Shown: positions 1-11,987, counted from the first letter of the stretch. The stretch is 64,000 nucleotides of DNA from Rhizopus arrhizus (GCA_024220505.1 JAKZZE010000018.1:744001-808000); one strand, 5' to 3'. Notes: a model not told the origin generated them from the letters alone. A program made the numbers and translations.

Positions 1-1
1 C

Positions 2-584
2 AGCGTGCTTGAGAACGTTAAGCAAATCCTTACATTCACTGAAGGTGCCCGTTTCTTGTGTTCTGCTCTTAAAAAACTAGGTTTCAAATTGGCAGTTATT
101 AGCGGTAAGTGAGCTCATATATAAAAATCATTCTTATTTATGCTTTAATTAGGTGGATTTTTACCTTTGGCTCGCTATGTCAAATCCGAATTGGGACTTG
201 ATTATGCCTTTGCAAACCAGGTAAAATAAATACATACTATTAAAAGAATATTTTCTGAACCCATCATAGCTCAAAGTTTCTTCCGATGGTTTAACCCTTA
301 CAGGAGAAACTGTTGGCCCCATTGTTGATGGAATCCGCAAGGCAGAGTTATTGGAAGTAATTGCTCAAGCAGAAGGTGTTACTTTGAATCAAGTTATCGC
401 TGTAGGAGATGGTGCAAATGACTTGTGGATGCTTAACAAAGCAGGTTTAGGGATTGCGTTCAACGCTAAGCCTCGTGTACAGGAGAAAGCAGGCGCCAGA
501 ATTAACCAAAAGAGTTTGAAATATGTCTTAACGTTATTAGGATACTCTGATCAAGATATGGAAGAATTAAGCAATGATTACTAA
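2..584 (+). CDS. SER2: Phosphoserine phosphatase, 3' part
   Basis: Carboxy-terminal two thirds of phosphoserine phosphatase, the HAD-family enzyme that hydrolyses O-phosphoserine to serine in the last step of serine synthesis. Exons end at 104 and 220 and resume at 153 and 270; introns 105-152 and 221-269 are GT-AG. HAD motif II (VISGGF) is completed across the first intron. The motif III/IV region reads GDGANDLWML, the usual Mg-binding aspartate loop. The protein ends after SNDY at the TAA at 582-584. The nucleophile motif DxDxT and the start codon lie left of the window, so nothing can be said about the N-terminus. Spacing and motifs look functional. Confidence 0.92.
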
Positions 585-1269
585 ATCATTGTAGAAATAG
601 TAGAAGACAATGTGCTTAAACCTGTTCACTGCCAAGTATTTACAAACTCTGATGCTAAAGCACACACAGCCCACTTTAATTTTAGAAAAAAATAAAATGA
701 AAAAAAATTAGAACATTTCTCGTAAGACAAATAAAATCTCCTTGCATGAATATATATCTTTCACTCTTCTAAAAATGTATCCATGTTTGCCATTTTATGA
801 TTTGAGCTACATTATCTAGTTATCTCTTGGTAACACTTGCGCCACATTTCAAAACGTATAGAAAGCCTTTCTCTAAACAATGAAAATATTACTGATTGAA
901 GGAACAAAATGCTTGAGGAAATAAAAGCTGCATGATGGAGTCAATTGTAGCCTCAGTCGGTTTGCTAAATGATACAATTACGTACCTTCCCACGGAGGAA
1001 AATATAATATGATAAGCTGTTGCAATATCTGACAAGTATAATTCACTTAAAGCACAAATCATTAGGAAGTATTACCACTGATATTCACTTGTTATATCTT
1101 TTTTTAGTGTTCCTTAATAGTATAATCATGAAAAGACGCGACTTTTTTTTCTGCACGGAACCGTCGCTGAATTTGAAATAAATTAAAGCGAAAGATGCAA
1201 ACCGTGGTTTTGCAGGAGGGAATAAACATTTTTTTTTTATTTATTGAAAACAACCTCATTAAAGCAACT
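585..1269. other. Intergenic spacer, SER2 3' end and promoter of the APSES gene
   Basis: No convincing coding exon seen. It should hold the SER2 3' UTR and the promoter of the downstream APSES factor. An upstream in-frame ATG at 1195 would add 25 residues to that factor, but the added stretch is hydrophobic and not APSES-like, so 1270 is preferred. Confidence 0.5.
1136..1141 (+). promoter_or_regulatory. MCB-like element (ACGCGA)
   Basis: A core CGCG motif in the context GACGCGAC lies about 130 bp before the ATG of a gene whose product has the DNA-binding domain that recognises such boxes. A single six-base match is weak evidence. Autoregulation is inference only. Confidence 0.25.
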
Positions 1270-3696
1270 ATGTTCACAAGTAGGATTTATTCTGCTGTAT
1301 ATTCTGGTGTACCAGTATTTGAAATGATAGTCAATGGTGTCGCTGTAATGCGTAGACAGAAAGATTCATACATGAACGCAACACAAATTCTAAAGGTTGC
1401 AAACATTGATAAGGGAAAAAGAACAAAAATCTTAGAAAAAGAAATCTTGGTTGGCGAGCACGAAAAAGTACAGGGAGGATATGGAAAATATCAAGGAACT
1501 TGGTAAATCGCAAGCTCTTTGCTAACTCACGATCTTTCTAAAGTTCATTTGCAGGATCCCTTTTGAAAAGAGTAAGGAGCTAGCTGAGAGATATAGCGTG
1601 CTGCAAGCGTTAGGCCCATTATTGGAACTTGACGTAAACACTTCTCCTGCAATCAATAGCTCAGTATCTTTACCTACTAAAGAACAAGCTACTCTGGCTT
1701 TGAGAAGTCAGGGCTTTGAGAATACAAATGCAGCTCAGCAACAATCTTTAAATGAGCAACCCTCTAAGTCAGAATATTTAAATGTTGATGAAACAGCAAA
1801 TAAAGATCAACAGCAACAACCTCAACAAGAAGTTCAAGCAAAAAAACAGAAAAACGTTCAACTTTTAGCATCAAGGCATAATCCTATGCAAACGCAACCA
1901 ATTTCACCCAAGCCTATGCATCCGCCTCAGACACAGACACAAACACGTCCTTTTTCAACATTTGAAGAGGATGGAAAGCTACCAGCGCGTAAAAAAGTCA
2001 AAAAAACTGATACGTTACAGCCTTTGCAGAGTCATATGGAAAAACAAGAAAATTCAGAGAAATTGGAGCATTTAAACGAAATTTCAGTTACAGATGAAAA
2101 TAATCGAAGTGTTCTAATGTCTATCTTCCTCTCAGATCAGCCAGATCAGGTGTTTGAACTCCTGCAAGCCGATCGGCCCTCCCTTGATATTGATATGGTC
2201 ATTGACGAATCGGGCCATACGGCTCTTCATTGGGCAACTGCTTTAGCAAGAATTGGTACTGTTGAGAAATTAGTAGAAAGAGGGGCTAATGTTTCTTGTA
2301 TGAGCTATACTGGTGAAACACCTCTTATGAGAGGTGTTTTAGTAACTAACAATTTTGATGATGGAACATTTCCAAAAATACTAGAATTGCTTGAAAGTTC
2401 AATTACAACACTTGACAACAAAAAAAGAAGCGTTTTGCACCATGCCTGTTTATCTGCTGGTGTTTCGGATCGTGTCAACGCAGCCGTGTATTATGTGGAC
2501 TTCTTATTAAAAACCATAATGAAAAACGAAAAATACAAGCATATCATTGATCTTCAGGATTCTCTTGGTGACACTGCTACAACCATCGCAGCTCGATTAA
2601 ATAATAGTGGAATTGTGGAGCTTTTATCGAAAGCAGGAGCTACCAGAGTGATGGAAAACAATGTGGGTCTAGTATCAGATGATTATGAAGAAGAAAGAAC
2701 CCCAAATCCTAAAAATTACCAGGAGGTGAGTAATATATTTTCTGATAATTACAAGGCACTAAAAAATCACAATCAGGAAGAGCAAATCAACAGAATAGCG
2801 CAATCTGATTCATTTTCACTTTCTAAAAAGTTACATGGCCCTAGCCAAAGAGGAAAAGAAATTGTTGCAAGTAAATGATTACAAGGTTTTATATAGCATG
2901 TAATACTTAATTTTTTTTTAAAATAGCTGTACAGAAAATAGTCGATGCACTTGACAACGAATATGGTAACCAGCTTGAAAGTAAAGAGCAGCAATTAAAT
3001 TCTATACAGCAAGAGCTTGACAACATAACAAAAGAGCTTGAGTCAACACGTAAAGAAGTCGAAAAACGTCAGATACAATCCCAGAAGCTTTCTGAAGCTC
3101 AACAGAAGACCCGTAATATAGAAAATGCACTAGAAGTTGGTTGGTCTCGGTTAGAGGAAATAATGGAAAAGGCAGGTGAAAAAATGCCAAATCGCATGGA
3201 AATTGATAGTTTTGATGAAAACGAAGATATTGACGAATTATTTGTTGTGAACAATTTGGATTTACCCAAAGATGCGACAGACGATGAAAAGAAGATTAAG
3301 ATGAAAGAGCAAGTACAAAAACTGCAAGCAGTAGTGAATGCATACAAAATTAATGATGAGCTGCTCAAAAAAGAAATCAAAGAAATTCAAGACCAATTTG
3401 CAGAGAAGGAGACGCAGTGTAAACGACTAATTGCTGCATGCTGTAATCTTCCGATAGAAAAGATTGATGATCTAGTTGAGCCACTCACGTTAGCTATTGA
3501 GAGCGATCCACCTGATCTTGATCTTGCTCGAGTTATTGGCTTCATGGACAAAGTCAAAAGGCAAGGCGCTTTTCCAGAAGCCCCTATAACTTCAAGTATG
3601 AGCCCATTGAGAATGAATACTAGAGATTCCCCTTCGCTGCCCACTGATGCCAATACAAACGACGAAGCTGATCTTACAACGCCTCCAGAGGCTTGA
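1270..3696 (+). CDS. APSES/ankyrin MBF-type cell-cycle transcription factor (Mbp1/Swi4/Res family)
   Basis: DNA-binding subunit of an MBF/SBF-like complex that drives G1/S genes in the nucleus. Exons 1270-1502, 1555-2870 and 2927-3696 join in frame to give 772 residues. Residues 1-100 form the KilA-N/APSES domain, with the typical run [17 protein letters not shown] and, across the first intron, [17 protein letters not shown] glutamine- and proline-rich linker with a basic patch (ARKKVKK) follows. Ankyrin repeats come next, with [20 protein letters not shown] and [20 protein letters not shown] as clear units. The C-terminus after the second intron is a long coiled coil, as expected for binding a Swi6-type partner. 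The closest role is Mbp1 or Res1/Res2; which paralogue cannot be settled by eye. Confidence 0.9.
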
Positions 3697-4092
3697 TATT
3701 TTTTTTTCTTTTTCTGTAAATAAAAGTAGTCTTAAGCTACATTATAATACATTGCTCTGTTTTGATTAGAAGAACGATATATGGACAATTTATTCTAAAA
3801 CAATAAGCACAACAATAATATCTATGTTCAGAAATTACTGGTTGATATAATTTTGTTTATCAGCTCTTGTCAAATTAAAGATAGTGTCAGCATTAAATAA
3901 CTATATCTGCTTATGAATAACTCTTTAAACATAATGGTCAGTTTTGCTTACAATGTTGTTGCAAAAGAAACGCTCTACTAGAATTTAGACAATAGTTAAA
4001 GTTCTGTGACTTCAGTCAAGTCATGTTTTTTATGCCAGATGAAGTTCTCAGTGGAAGCGTATTACTTTTTTTTCTTTATAATTTTTTAAATA
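3697..4092. other. Intergenic spacer
   Basis: AT-rich spacer between the APSES factor and a small membrane-protein gene. I see no exon, RNA gene or repeat in it. Confidence 0.5.
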
Positions 4093-4320
4093 ATGCTGAG
4101 CAGTAGACTGCCCCAAGTCGCTTTGGCTATTGGTGTTGGCGTAGCAACTGGTGTTTATGTTTTCCAACCTTTGATAAAACAATATGAACAGTAAGTAGCT
4201 TTACTTAATATTGATAAAAATTTTTATATTTAATTTTCTTTTAGAGAAACAAAGGGTACTTGGGTTCTCCCAACTGATGAGGAAAGATTAAAGAAAATTC
4301 AAGAAAGAAGGGAAAAATAA
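4093..4320 (+). CDS. Small single-pass membrane protein, probably mitochondrial
   Basis: Two exons, 4093-4190 and 4245-4320, joined over a 54-nt GT-AG intron, encode 57 residues. The N-terminus carries a short basic stretch and one hydrophobic helix (about residues 8-26). A hydrophilic charged tail follows, with GTWVLPTDEERLKKIQERRE before the stop. The layout matches small inner-membrane proteins such as respiratory-chain assembly or accessory subunits, but I do not recognise the family. The intact phase across the intron and the charged tail argue that it is a real gene. Confidence 0.6.
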
Positions 4321-4498
4321 ACTAGTATATATTTTCTAATAGACAAAGAAAATGTAAAGAAGTACTTGGGGTCTTTCTTTTCCATCAATAAAAAGCACAT
4401 TTCATAACTCTAATTACCAATTACTTTTATGGGAACTGTTTGAAGTTAAAAGTTTGAGGGCGACATTTTTTTTTCTAAAAATTTAAGTCTTTTTGAAT

Positions 4499-5371
4499 AT
4501 GTCAAATAAACCGCAACCTGTTGCTGTCGAAACACCAAAAGAAAATGAATCACTGTATGAACAAAAGAACGTTCATGAAGTGTACGAGATCATTGCCAAT
4601 CATTTCAGTGACACACGCTACAAAGTAATTCTTTTTTTCTTTTTTGTAATTCATTTTATTCTAATTATGAAGAATAGCCTTGGCCTGTTGTCGAAAACTT
4701 CTTAAATGGCATGAAACCAGGAAGTTTAGGAGCTGATGTTGGCTGTGGTAATGGCAAATATATTGGTGTTAATCCTAATATTCTTATTCTTGGATCTGAC
4801 AGGTAAAACAACATTTTAAATTTTGCAGATCGTTTTGAGTATTCATAAAATTGTTAAGGAGCTCAAATCTTATAAAGATTGTTAAAGAACGTGGCCACGA
4901 AGGGATGGTATCTGATGCATTGAATTTGCCGTATAGGGATAGCACATTTGTAAGTAGGAAAAGAGAAGCTTTGTAGGTGTACTTTTGTAGTAATCATTTC
5001 CACATTAGGACTTTGCGATATCAATAGCAGTTATCCATCATTTTGCTAGTCCAGAGAGAAGATTACAAGCTATAAAAGATATGGTCAAGATAGTAAGACC
5101 TGGAGGGAAAATACTTGTATTCGTATGGGCATTAGAGCAAACAAAATTTAGTAAACGTAATTTTGAACCTGGTCAGCAAGACGTTTTCGTGCCTTGGATG
5201 CTCACAAAGAAAAAGGAGGACAAAGAAGAAAATCCAGCAGTGTATAACAGATACTATCACTTGTTTAGAAAGGGTGAGTTAGATGCTCTATTTGAGCAAA
5301 TAGAAGACCTTGTTATAGAAAATTCTGGATACGATAGAGATAATCATTATGTTATTGCATGTAAAAAATAA
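4499..5371 (+). CDS. TRM9: tRNA (uridine wobble) carboxymethyl methyltransferase Trm9
   Basis: S-adenosylmethionine-dependent methyltransferase that, with Trm112, completes mcm5U at the tRNA wobble position. Exons 4499-4624, 4678-4802, 4859-4949 and 5009-5371 give 234 residues, close to the family size. SAM-binding motif I is GADVGCGNGKYIGVNP. The YKPWPVVENFL stretch before it and the AVIHHFASPERRLQAIKDMV stretch after it are typical of Trm9/ALKBH8. The protein ends RDNHYVIACKK. It lacks the AlkB and RRM parts of animal ALKBH8, as expected in fungi. It converges on the Aquarius-like gene with only about 70 bp between stop codons. Confidence 0.93.
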
Positions 5372-5439
5372 AAGACCTTTACATTGGTTACATTGATTTT
5401 TTTATTATTTGGGAGAGCAAGGATTTAAATGAGGATTTA

Positions 5440-8400
5440 CTAGTCCAATCGAATGGTAGGAACTCCTAATTTTACAAATCGTTTAAACATGCTTTGTCTC
5501 ATGTTGCTATATTGTTGAAGTGCCGCGTTCTTGACAACTGGTGACTGACTATCGTCACCAATAAGTACGATACGTTTTAAGCGATCCAAAATTTCTTTCG
5601 ATTCTTGTAGTTGTAAAAGAATAAATGTTTCTATTTCTAGCATCTGATCGGCCTCTAACACAACGATATTATTATATTTAAAGTTGCACTTAATAAGCTC
5701 AGGTCGTTTTAAAGCAGCGTGGGTACATGTCATACCAACAATCTTTGCCTCCTTTGTTAACAAGTAGTTGGCGCGATCATAATCATATCTTAAAAGTTCG
5801 AATGGTCTAATACCCTCTAATTGGCCAAATACATTGTCAAAATATCGTTTGCATCCACTTGCAGATTCAAGAGCTTCCTCCAGACTCATTGAGTCAGTAA
5901 ACACAGGCTTAGGAGCATGAGAAAAGAATTGAGCAAAAGGGAACGCATCACGAAGTTTCTCCACGGTGTCAATAGATTCGGCTGATTTTAAGAAGCTTTC
6001 CCAACGAGGCAAAACATGAACTTTATAAAAGTGACCAGCTGTTTCACAGGTAGAACCATGTTCACCAGGTACATTTAAAGAACGGGCAAGTTGATCAACT
6101 TGTTGTAAAAGAGAAATTCTACGCTCTAGAGTAGCAGGTATGCGGCTGTATTTACTGAAGCTAACTTCAGAGTTTAGCTCCTGCTCACCATGTCCAATGC
6201 GTATGAGGTGTCGAGATTGAACACCAAGTTCCACAACTATTTCGAATATTTTATCTAATGTTTCAATATTGCGGGTGATGATAAGTGTTCTTTGATCAGA
6301 GTAATTGCGATATAAGTTTGCAATAATTTGAACAGCAACTTCAGTTTTGCTAACATCAACATGACCCGCTATAGTCGTCAAACCATAATTCATTCCGGAA
6401 TAGATAGCTTCTGCTTGTGCAGGTGAAAAGCGAATTTGATTTTGCTTGTCATTATTTGAAGGGTAAGGGCCATCATTGGGTACTTTGTAGGATTCAACTT
6501 CAAATGTCTCGGAAACAGCAATTTTGGCTTCCGTTTTTTTGGATTTCTTTGATTTTTTGACAGGCTTTTGATCTTCTTCCATCGAATCATTGAGTAATTT
6601 GAGACGATAAGGTGGTTGCAAAGGCTGTTCCCCACCAGGAGCGGGTTGAACGTTTTTATCAGGGAAACTGCTCTTCAAATGATCCCAATCGAGGAAAGTG
6701 TCAATTAAATCAAACTTCTCTAGACGATCTGCCATTTTAGTGTAATGAGCACTGGATGAATCGCCATAACCTAAAAATATTTTGTGAAGCCATTCAGGGA
6801 CAGTAACGTCTGTCCCTGCTAAGTTTCTAATGGTTTCCAATACGGATTTGAAGTTGTTGTCTTCGGGTCTTCTACGTACAAGTACGTTGAATGTTGTATA
6901 AATATCTTCAGAATGTTTCTTGTTATATCTATCCATATCCCACTGAGAATATCCTTTAGCAGAATGCCAATTTTTATAATTTTGTATATTACCTTATATT
7001 GATTGGTATCCAATTGGACACGAATAGTACGCTCACTGCCTTTAATTTTATCTTTTCTATCTTCGGGATTTGGTCTAGATATTTCATCAATAGATCGTCC
7101 TAAACAAAGAGTTGTTTCTTTAGATAGTATTCATAATAATGATGCATTAATTATGTGTTACCATCAGCACCAATAAAATCAACAATTTCACAGCCACGAA
7201 TGTACTTGATACCATAATGCTCTCTAAAACTTTCACCACTGCTCATCATGTTTAAAGAATCTTCTGTTGCTTCGATGGATACTAAAAACAAGGTATCACA
7301 CTTGCGTAAAGCATCCCATTCATTACGCATATTACGCGCGTATGCACCAAGACTTATAGTGACCTAAAATAATACTACAAGTAAGAAACGATTTTAAATA
7401 TAAATGCACTTGATTTACATCAGCTTTAACATAAGCGGGCTTGTCTTCTCCAAGTTTTGCATCAGCAATATCAACAACACTATATAAAAATAAGCATTGA
7501 GCGATGTGCGTTTATATGTGATTTATCCACTATACTTGAACGATTGGATCAATGTAGCCATACGAGCTTTGCCGCCAAATTCTGTTTTGCACTCTGGAAA
7601 CTTCATTCTTGGTGACAATCTTTTCACTACATCTTCGATATCTCTTCTAACTTCACAGATGCTCCCAAGTCTAAAGAGAGTATGGTTTCTAAGCAAATAG
7701 TCATTGATAGTCAAGAACTGTAAATCCAATTTAGGCAAAGCAATGGACCGATCACCTCTGTAATTTTGTGTTTGAGTCAAACTATCATCAAATATGACTT
7801 TCTCATCAGGATACAATGGCTGATTGCTTATCTTCTTTATTTGGCTTTCCCGTTTTTCGTATTTTGCAACAAGTACATTGATCAAATATTCCTTTATATC
7901 CACGTCTATGTCAATCCCAACTGGTTGATTACGAATACCTAAGCTCTCACAAAGTTTCACAAGAGTATTTTCAGATAATGGTTTGAAATGCCACAATAAA
8001 TCTTCACGTGTTTCAATAGATGACAGGTTCGCTAAAGGAAGTTCCTTGATTTGCTCTCTAAACTTTCGAAAAGCGATATGCTATCAATACAAAAAAAAAA
8101 TGCATTTAGTATATTTTCAATGCTTGCTCTAGGTAATTATATTTACTTGTAGTTGAACAAGCTGCTGATAATGAGCTTCGATTATTGCAATATCTGTCAA
8201 GGCGACACCTGTTTGATCATTGACTTCGAATTTTGCGTAAAAGGACAAACTGTTCATAAGCTCTTTTAATAAATCAGTATCCTTGTTTTCTCTACGAGTA
8301 AACGGAGCCATTTGACATAGAACAATGACTTGGTGATCATCTAGTAGGGTGTTAAAAAATCTACGCGTTGGCAATCGAACTTCCAATCCAATTAAAAACT

Positions 8401-9368
8401 CAATAATGCGTTCACTATATTTAATAACCTCTTCATCAACTAAGGAAATCAATGCATTAGCATTTCTGTTTGTTACTTCCTCTTTTTATAAAACCTTCTC
8501 CCTCGGCAGGTATTCTGTATACAAGAAATACAAACTTTTTCAATAACAGACTTAACCAATTTCTTTCATATTCTAATTGTTCTCTTGTCGAATCATCTAA
8601 TATACATGTCTTTTGGTTAGAGAAAGATCGCTACTCGCCTTCTTTCTGAAATGTTACCTGCTGCACTCAGCTTTTTGTTACTTGAATTCCACAATTTCTG
8701 AAGTGAAGGATATTCATTAAAGAGGCGCTCTCTCATTGAATCGTCTGCTAAGTTAATCCAGATGCTAATAGTGACTAGTTTGAGACACTCTGTTCGAACA
8801 AGTTCATTTTCAAAGCTTTGGAAGCAATGAATTAGAAAGACAAGTAATACTCTTTGACAAGTTATTGATAAGTCATCGCTGATGATTAGCTGAGTAACGC
8901 GTTGAAAAAGTGTTGAAAACTTTTCAGGATCTTCATTAAACACGTCTACATGTAAGTTTGGCTATAAGTTAGTAACAATCAGTCTTTTTTATGCTTTAGT
9001 ATACCCCAAGCAATATTTTGACGAGATTTTTTCGACAGCCATTAAACCAATGGAAATAACATGATTCGTAGAGGCTTTTTTGTTGTAATGCGGCCAAAGA
9101 TACTACAATAAAGCTATTAATCAATTTTGAGGATGCAGTAAGACATTTTACAAACCTTTTCTAAATATTGGGATGATTCCAAGAGCGCGAGTTTGTTTAT
9201 AGCAAAATTAGAAGGTAATAGTTCATTATTAAAAATTTCTTCAACAACACTTGGCTTCCACTTGGCTTTGTTAGTAAGATGCACTTCAATAAGCTTTGAG
9301 ATGCTATCAACACGAGGGAGCGTCTCACTTGCTGCATCCTGAGAAGGTAATGCCGAGTTTTGTGACAT
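5440..9368 (-). pseudogene. Truncated, frameshifted Aquarius/Cwf11-like spliceosomal helicase
   Basis: Relative of Aquarius (AQR/Cwf11), an SF1 RNA helicase of the intron-binding complex. Ten exons can be joined: 9368-9156, 9102-9005, 8945-8658, 8596-8495, 8439-8147, 8080-7536, 7479-7419, 7363-7162, 7099-6993, 6942-5440. They sum to 3412 nt, one more than a multiple of three. The extra base is in a six-A run (plus-strand T run 9027-9032), which shifts the frame between IGLMAVEK and SRQNIAWD. The ARM-like N-terminal half and the pointer/RecA1 regions are otherwise well kept (ALPKLDLQFLTINDYLLRN, AKIVGMTCTHAALKRPEL). The helicase motifs are eroded: Walker A reads GHVDVSKT, the DEAx-type box reads LEADQ, and motif III reads GDDSQSPVV. 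The frame stops after GVPTIRLD, so RecA2 and the C-terminus are absent. It is either a decaying copy or a non-catalytic protein with one sequence error; a full-length paralogue probably exists elsewhere. Confidence 0.7.
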
Positions 9369-9485
9369 TGGCGCTTTTTACTAATAAAAAGAAAAATGCA
9401 GTAAAAAAAATACAGACAAAATTTATACTTAGCAAACATTTTACCGTCACATCACGGCTTTTTTCTTTCTCAAACAGTTTTACAA
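9369..9485. promoter_or_regulatory. Short divergent promoter between the Aquarius-like gene and TAF13
   Basis: Only 117 bp separate the two divergent start codons, so both promoters must overlap here. The stretch is AT-rich; I see no specific factor site that I would name. Confidence 0.45.
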
Positions 9486-9966
9486 ATGAGTGAACAACGT
9501 GAAGTTGGCTTTGGGCCAGGAAGAAGGAAAGCAGTTAGAAAAGGAATGTTTTCAAAGGATTGTACGTTTACTTGAAGAAAAGCAAAAGCATTCGTATGGA
9601 ACATTTTATACTAATGCTGTCGTATAGTAAAATTATTAATGTATGGTTTTGGCGATGTTGCCAATCCTGCTTCAGATTCTATTGCAGTAATGGATGATTT
9701 AGTTATTGACTATATTACGGATATGGTAAATAGATCTAATATAGCTATTGATTTCTGTAAGAAATAATCTATTTATATAGTGTCAAAAAGCAGCACAGGT
9801 AGCAGACAATAGAGGCAAAGTTAAAGTAGAAGACTTCAAATTCGTTCTACGTAAAGATACAAAGAAGTTGGCACGTGTAGAAGAATTACTGTATATGAGT
9901 GAAGATATCAGACGAGCTAAACAATTATTTGACGAGAAGGAGATGGACCCAGCAGATGAAATTTAG
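9486..9966 (+). CDS. TAF13: TFIID subunit TAF13
   Basis: Histone-fold subunit of the general transcription factor TFIID, which pairs with TAF11. Exons 9486-9561, 9628-9725 and 9781-9966 give 119 residues. Family landmarks are RKGMFSKDLKLLMYGFGD at the start of the histone fold, VMDDLVIDYITDMCQKA in the long helix, and VEDFKFVLRKDTKKLARVEE. The start was chosen at ATG 9486, 117 bp from the divergent Aquarius-like gene. The TAG at 9964-9966 overlaps the TAA of the convergent PEX2 gene. Confidence 0.93.
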
Positions 9967-11199
9967 CTGCATGCTTTTGTATATATTTTATTCAGCAATT
10001 TCAATAAACTTTTTATATCAGTGACCTTTTCACCACAGCGAAGGCAATACCATTCATTTCCAGTTATTGATAATTTTGACTGAATGCAATAATAACAGTA
10101 TTGATGACCGCAGTTGGTTTCATAAGGGTTATAAACGTTAAAATCTTGATTTGTAGCATTATCATCACTATCGTGACATATAGCACATTGGTTTTCAGGT
10201 AACTGAGAATAACCTTTAGACGAAACAAGAAATGATTTTGGCAGTAGAGTGTGCATCACTTTCATTTTCAATTTTTCAACGTTAATTAATGGCACTAAAA
10301 ACAATAGAAATTCCTTTTTTTTTTTTTGTCAACATTAAACCTTAAATACTATGCAAATAAAAACTTACTGTAAATGCGTGCCAAACCATTTGTCGGTTCA
10401 AAAATTCAAAACTAACTTGTCTATTCATCGATTTCTTTGAATAAACAAGTCTCATGGACAATAAGCGATCTATTAGCATGCGGTATTTCCCATTCCACAA
10501 AAACACAAGGAAATTAATGAGTGAGAATAGCTTCCAATATTTTTCGCCATATTGAAGCAATTTGTATATCTTATTTCTAATGTCATCCTCTTCTAGTTCT
10601 CCCCAACCTTTGTTTGTAGCAATCCTGCTTATCCTTGTCCACGCGTACTGTCCACCTACAGTCAGTATTCCATAAGATATTTTTTGTGCTTTGGTTAAAG
10701 GTGCATCTTTTGCAATAGATTCCACTTTTTGAATATAAGTTATAGGAATAAAATTCTTCTTTTTTCTTCATGTGCACTTACATGATCCCTTATGCATTCT
10801 TTCATTCCTGTATTTAAGGTTTTGAAGTTGTGCTCCGTAGGTTGTAGAGGAATTATATATTGAGAGCTTAAATAGTGTCAGATTTAATAAAGCAAGTAAT
10901 TCTGGCTCAAATCGCTCTTTCATCGCAGGCTAATCTTAATGCATGAGCATTTCTTATATACGTAAATAGAAAGCTAGGCATACCTTGAAGAGTGAGAATG
11001 CGCTCCATAACTGCTCCTTTAAAATGTCAACTAGTTCATTATCCAGGATTTCAGAATCAAGCTGGCTGACTCTCATTACTTTTAAAGAAGAGCTCTTTAA
11101 GGAAGCTACAGACAGCCTAATCTTGTTTAGAATGGGTTGAATATTTTCCCAATTGGAGCTCCATTCAGTTGAAACAGGTTGTGAAGGTAAGAGCGACAT
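9963..11199 (-). CDS. PEX2: Peroxisome biogenesis RING protein Pex2
   Basis: RING-type E3 ubiquitin ligase of the peroxisomal membrane that acts with Pex10 and Pex12 in recycling the import receptor Pex5. Exons 11199-10984, 10929-10782, 10724-10369 and 10313-9963 join in phase to 356 residues. Landmarks: RVSQLDSEILDNELVDILKE and TTYGAQLQNLKYRNERM in the Pex2/Pex12 N-terminal domain, membrane segments in the middle, HAFTEFLLFLVPLIN before the RING, and a C-terminal RING starting CAICHDSDD and ending CLRCGEKV. The acceptor of the last intron is preceded by a run of 13 A rather than a pyrimidine tract, but only this junction keeps the family sequence. The CDS overlaps TAF13 tail-to-tail by 4 bp. 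Confidence 0.92.
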
Positions 11200-11987
11200 T
11201 CTTTTTTTTTAAAAAAAAAAAATAGCACAACAAAGTGAAAGTGAAAAAAAGTTTACCGCATTTTATTTCATTACATAATCGCGAACCAGTTGTATTGGTA
11301 GGAATTCTCATGATAGATCGTAGGGAAAAAATGATCACATAAAGTAGACGTGAAGCACAGCGAATTTGATATGCTCAAAAACGAAAGTTTGAAACAATTA
11401 AAGAATTTTACAAGTATGTATTTATGAAGTAAAAAAGCAACATACATATAAAAGGATCTGTAATCTGGCTCGTACAACCTTGGAATGATCAATTGTGATT
11501 TTTCACATGTAAAGCCTAATTAAAGACTTTGAAGTTTTACCTTTCTTCTAGACATAGTGCTATTGTAGTAAAGTACATAAATGTTCTTTAAAAGTATTAA
11601 AAAGATTTAAGATTGCAAAAAAAAAATTGAATTTTTATATAAAATATGCTTACCAAAAGTATCAAGAATATTGTGCTTTCATTCGTAAACGATCCCATTT
11701 GTTTTGAATGAAGTTGTAATACGGGGTTTATTCGTTTTGAGAAAGATAAGGAAAATTGTACCCAAAACGGTATATTTTTCTATATCGACAGTTACCAATA
11801 ATAACAACAACCAGGCTATTATCCTATTGGATTTTTCTAAAGCATTAGGTTTAGATTGATTTTTGTGCACCTTAAAGCTGTCCTTTCGGCCCGATTATTT
11901 TCTCAAATAACATTTGTTTTCATCTTTTATTGTAAAAAATCAATTAGAGCTTGAAATACATGTAAATTTCATATGTTAACTTTTTAA
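11200..11987. other. Intergenic region, no gene assigned
   Basis: AT-rich. On the minus strand near 11557 there is a short MSRRK-like start followed by a GT donor, and open stretches near 11510-11430, but no splice choice kept a single frame. I could not establish a gene. It probably holds the PEX2 promoter and the arrestin 3' UTR. Confidence 0.4.

Noticed and set aside
8442..8500. Apparent frameshift in the Aquarius-like gene near 8490
   Set aside because: Explained by a 53-nt GT-AG intron (8494-8440) that rejoins RIPAEGE to VDEEVIKYSE in frame.
11271..11557. Possible small minus-strand gene (MSRRK start, then EPDYRSFYMYV-like frame)
   Set aside because: No splice combination kept the two pieces in one frame and no family was recognised.
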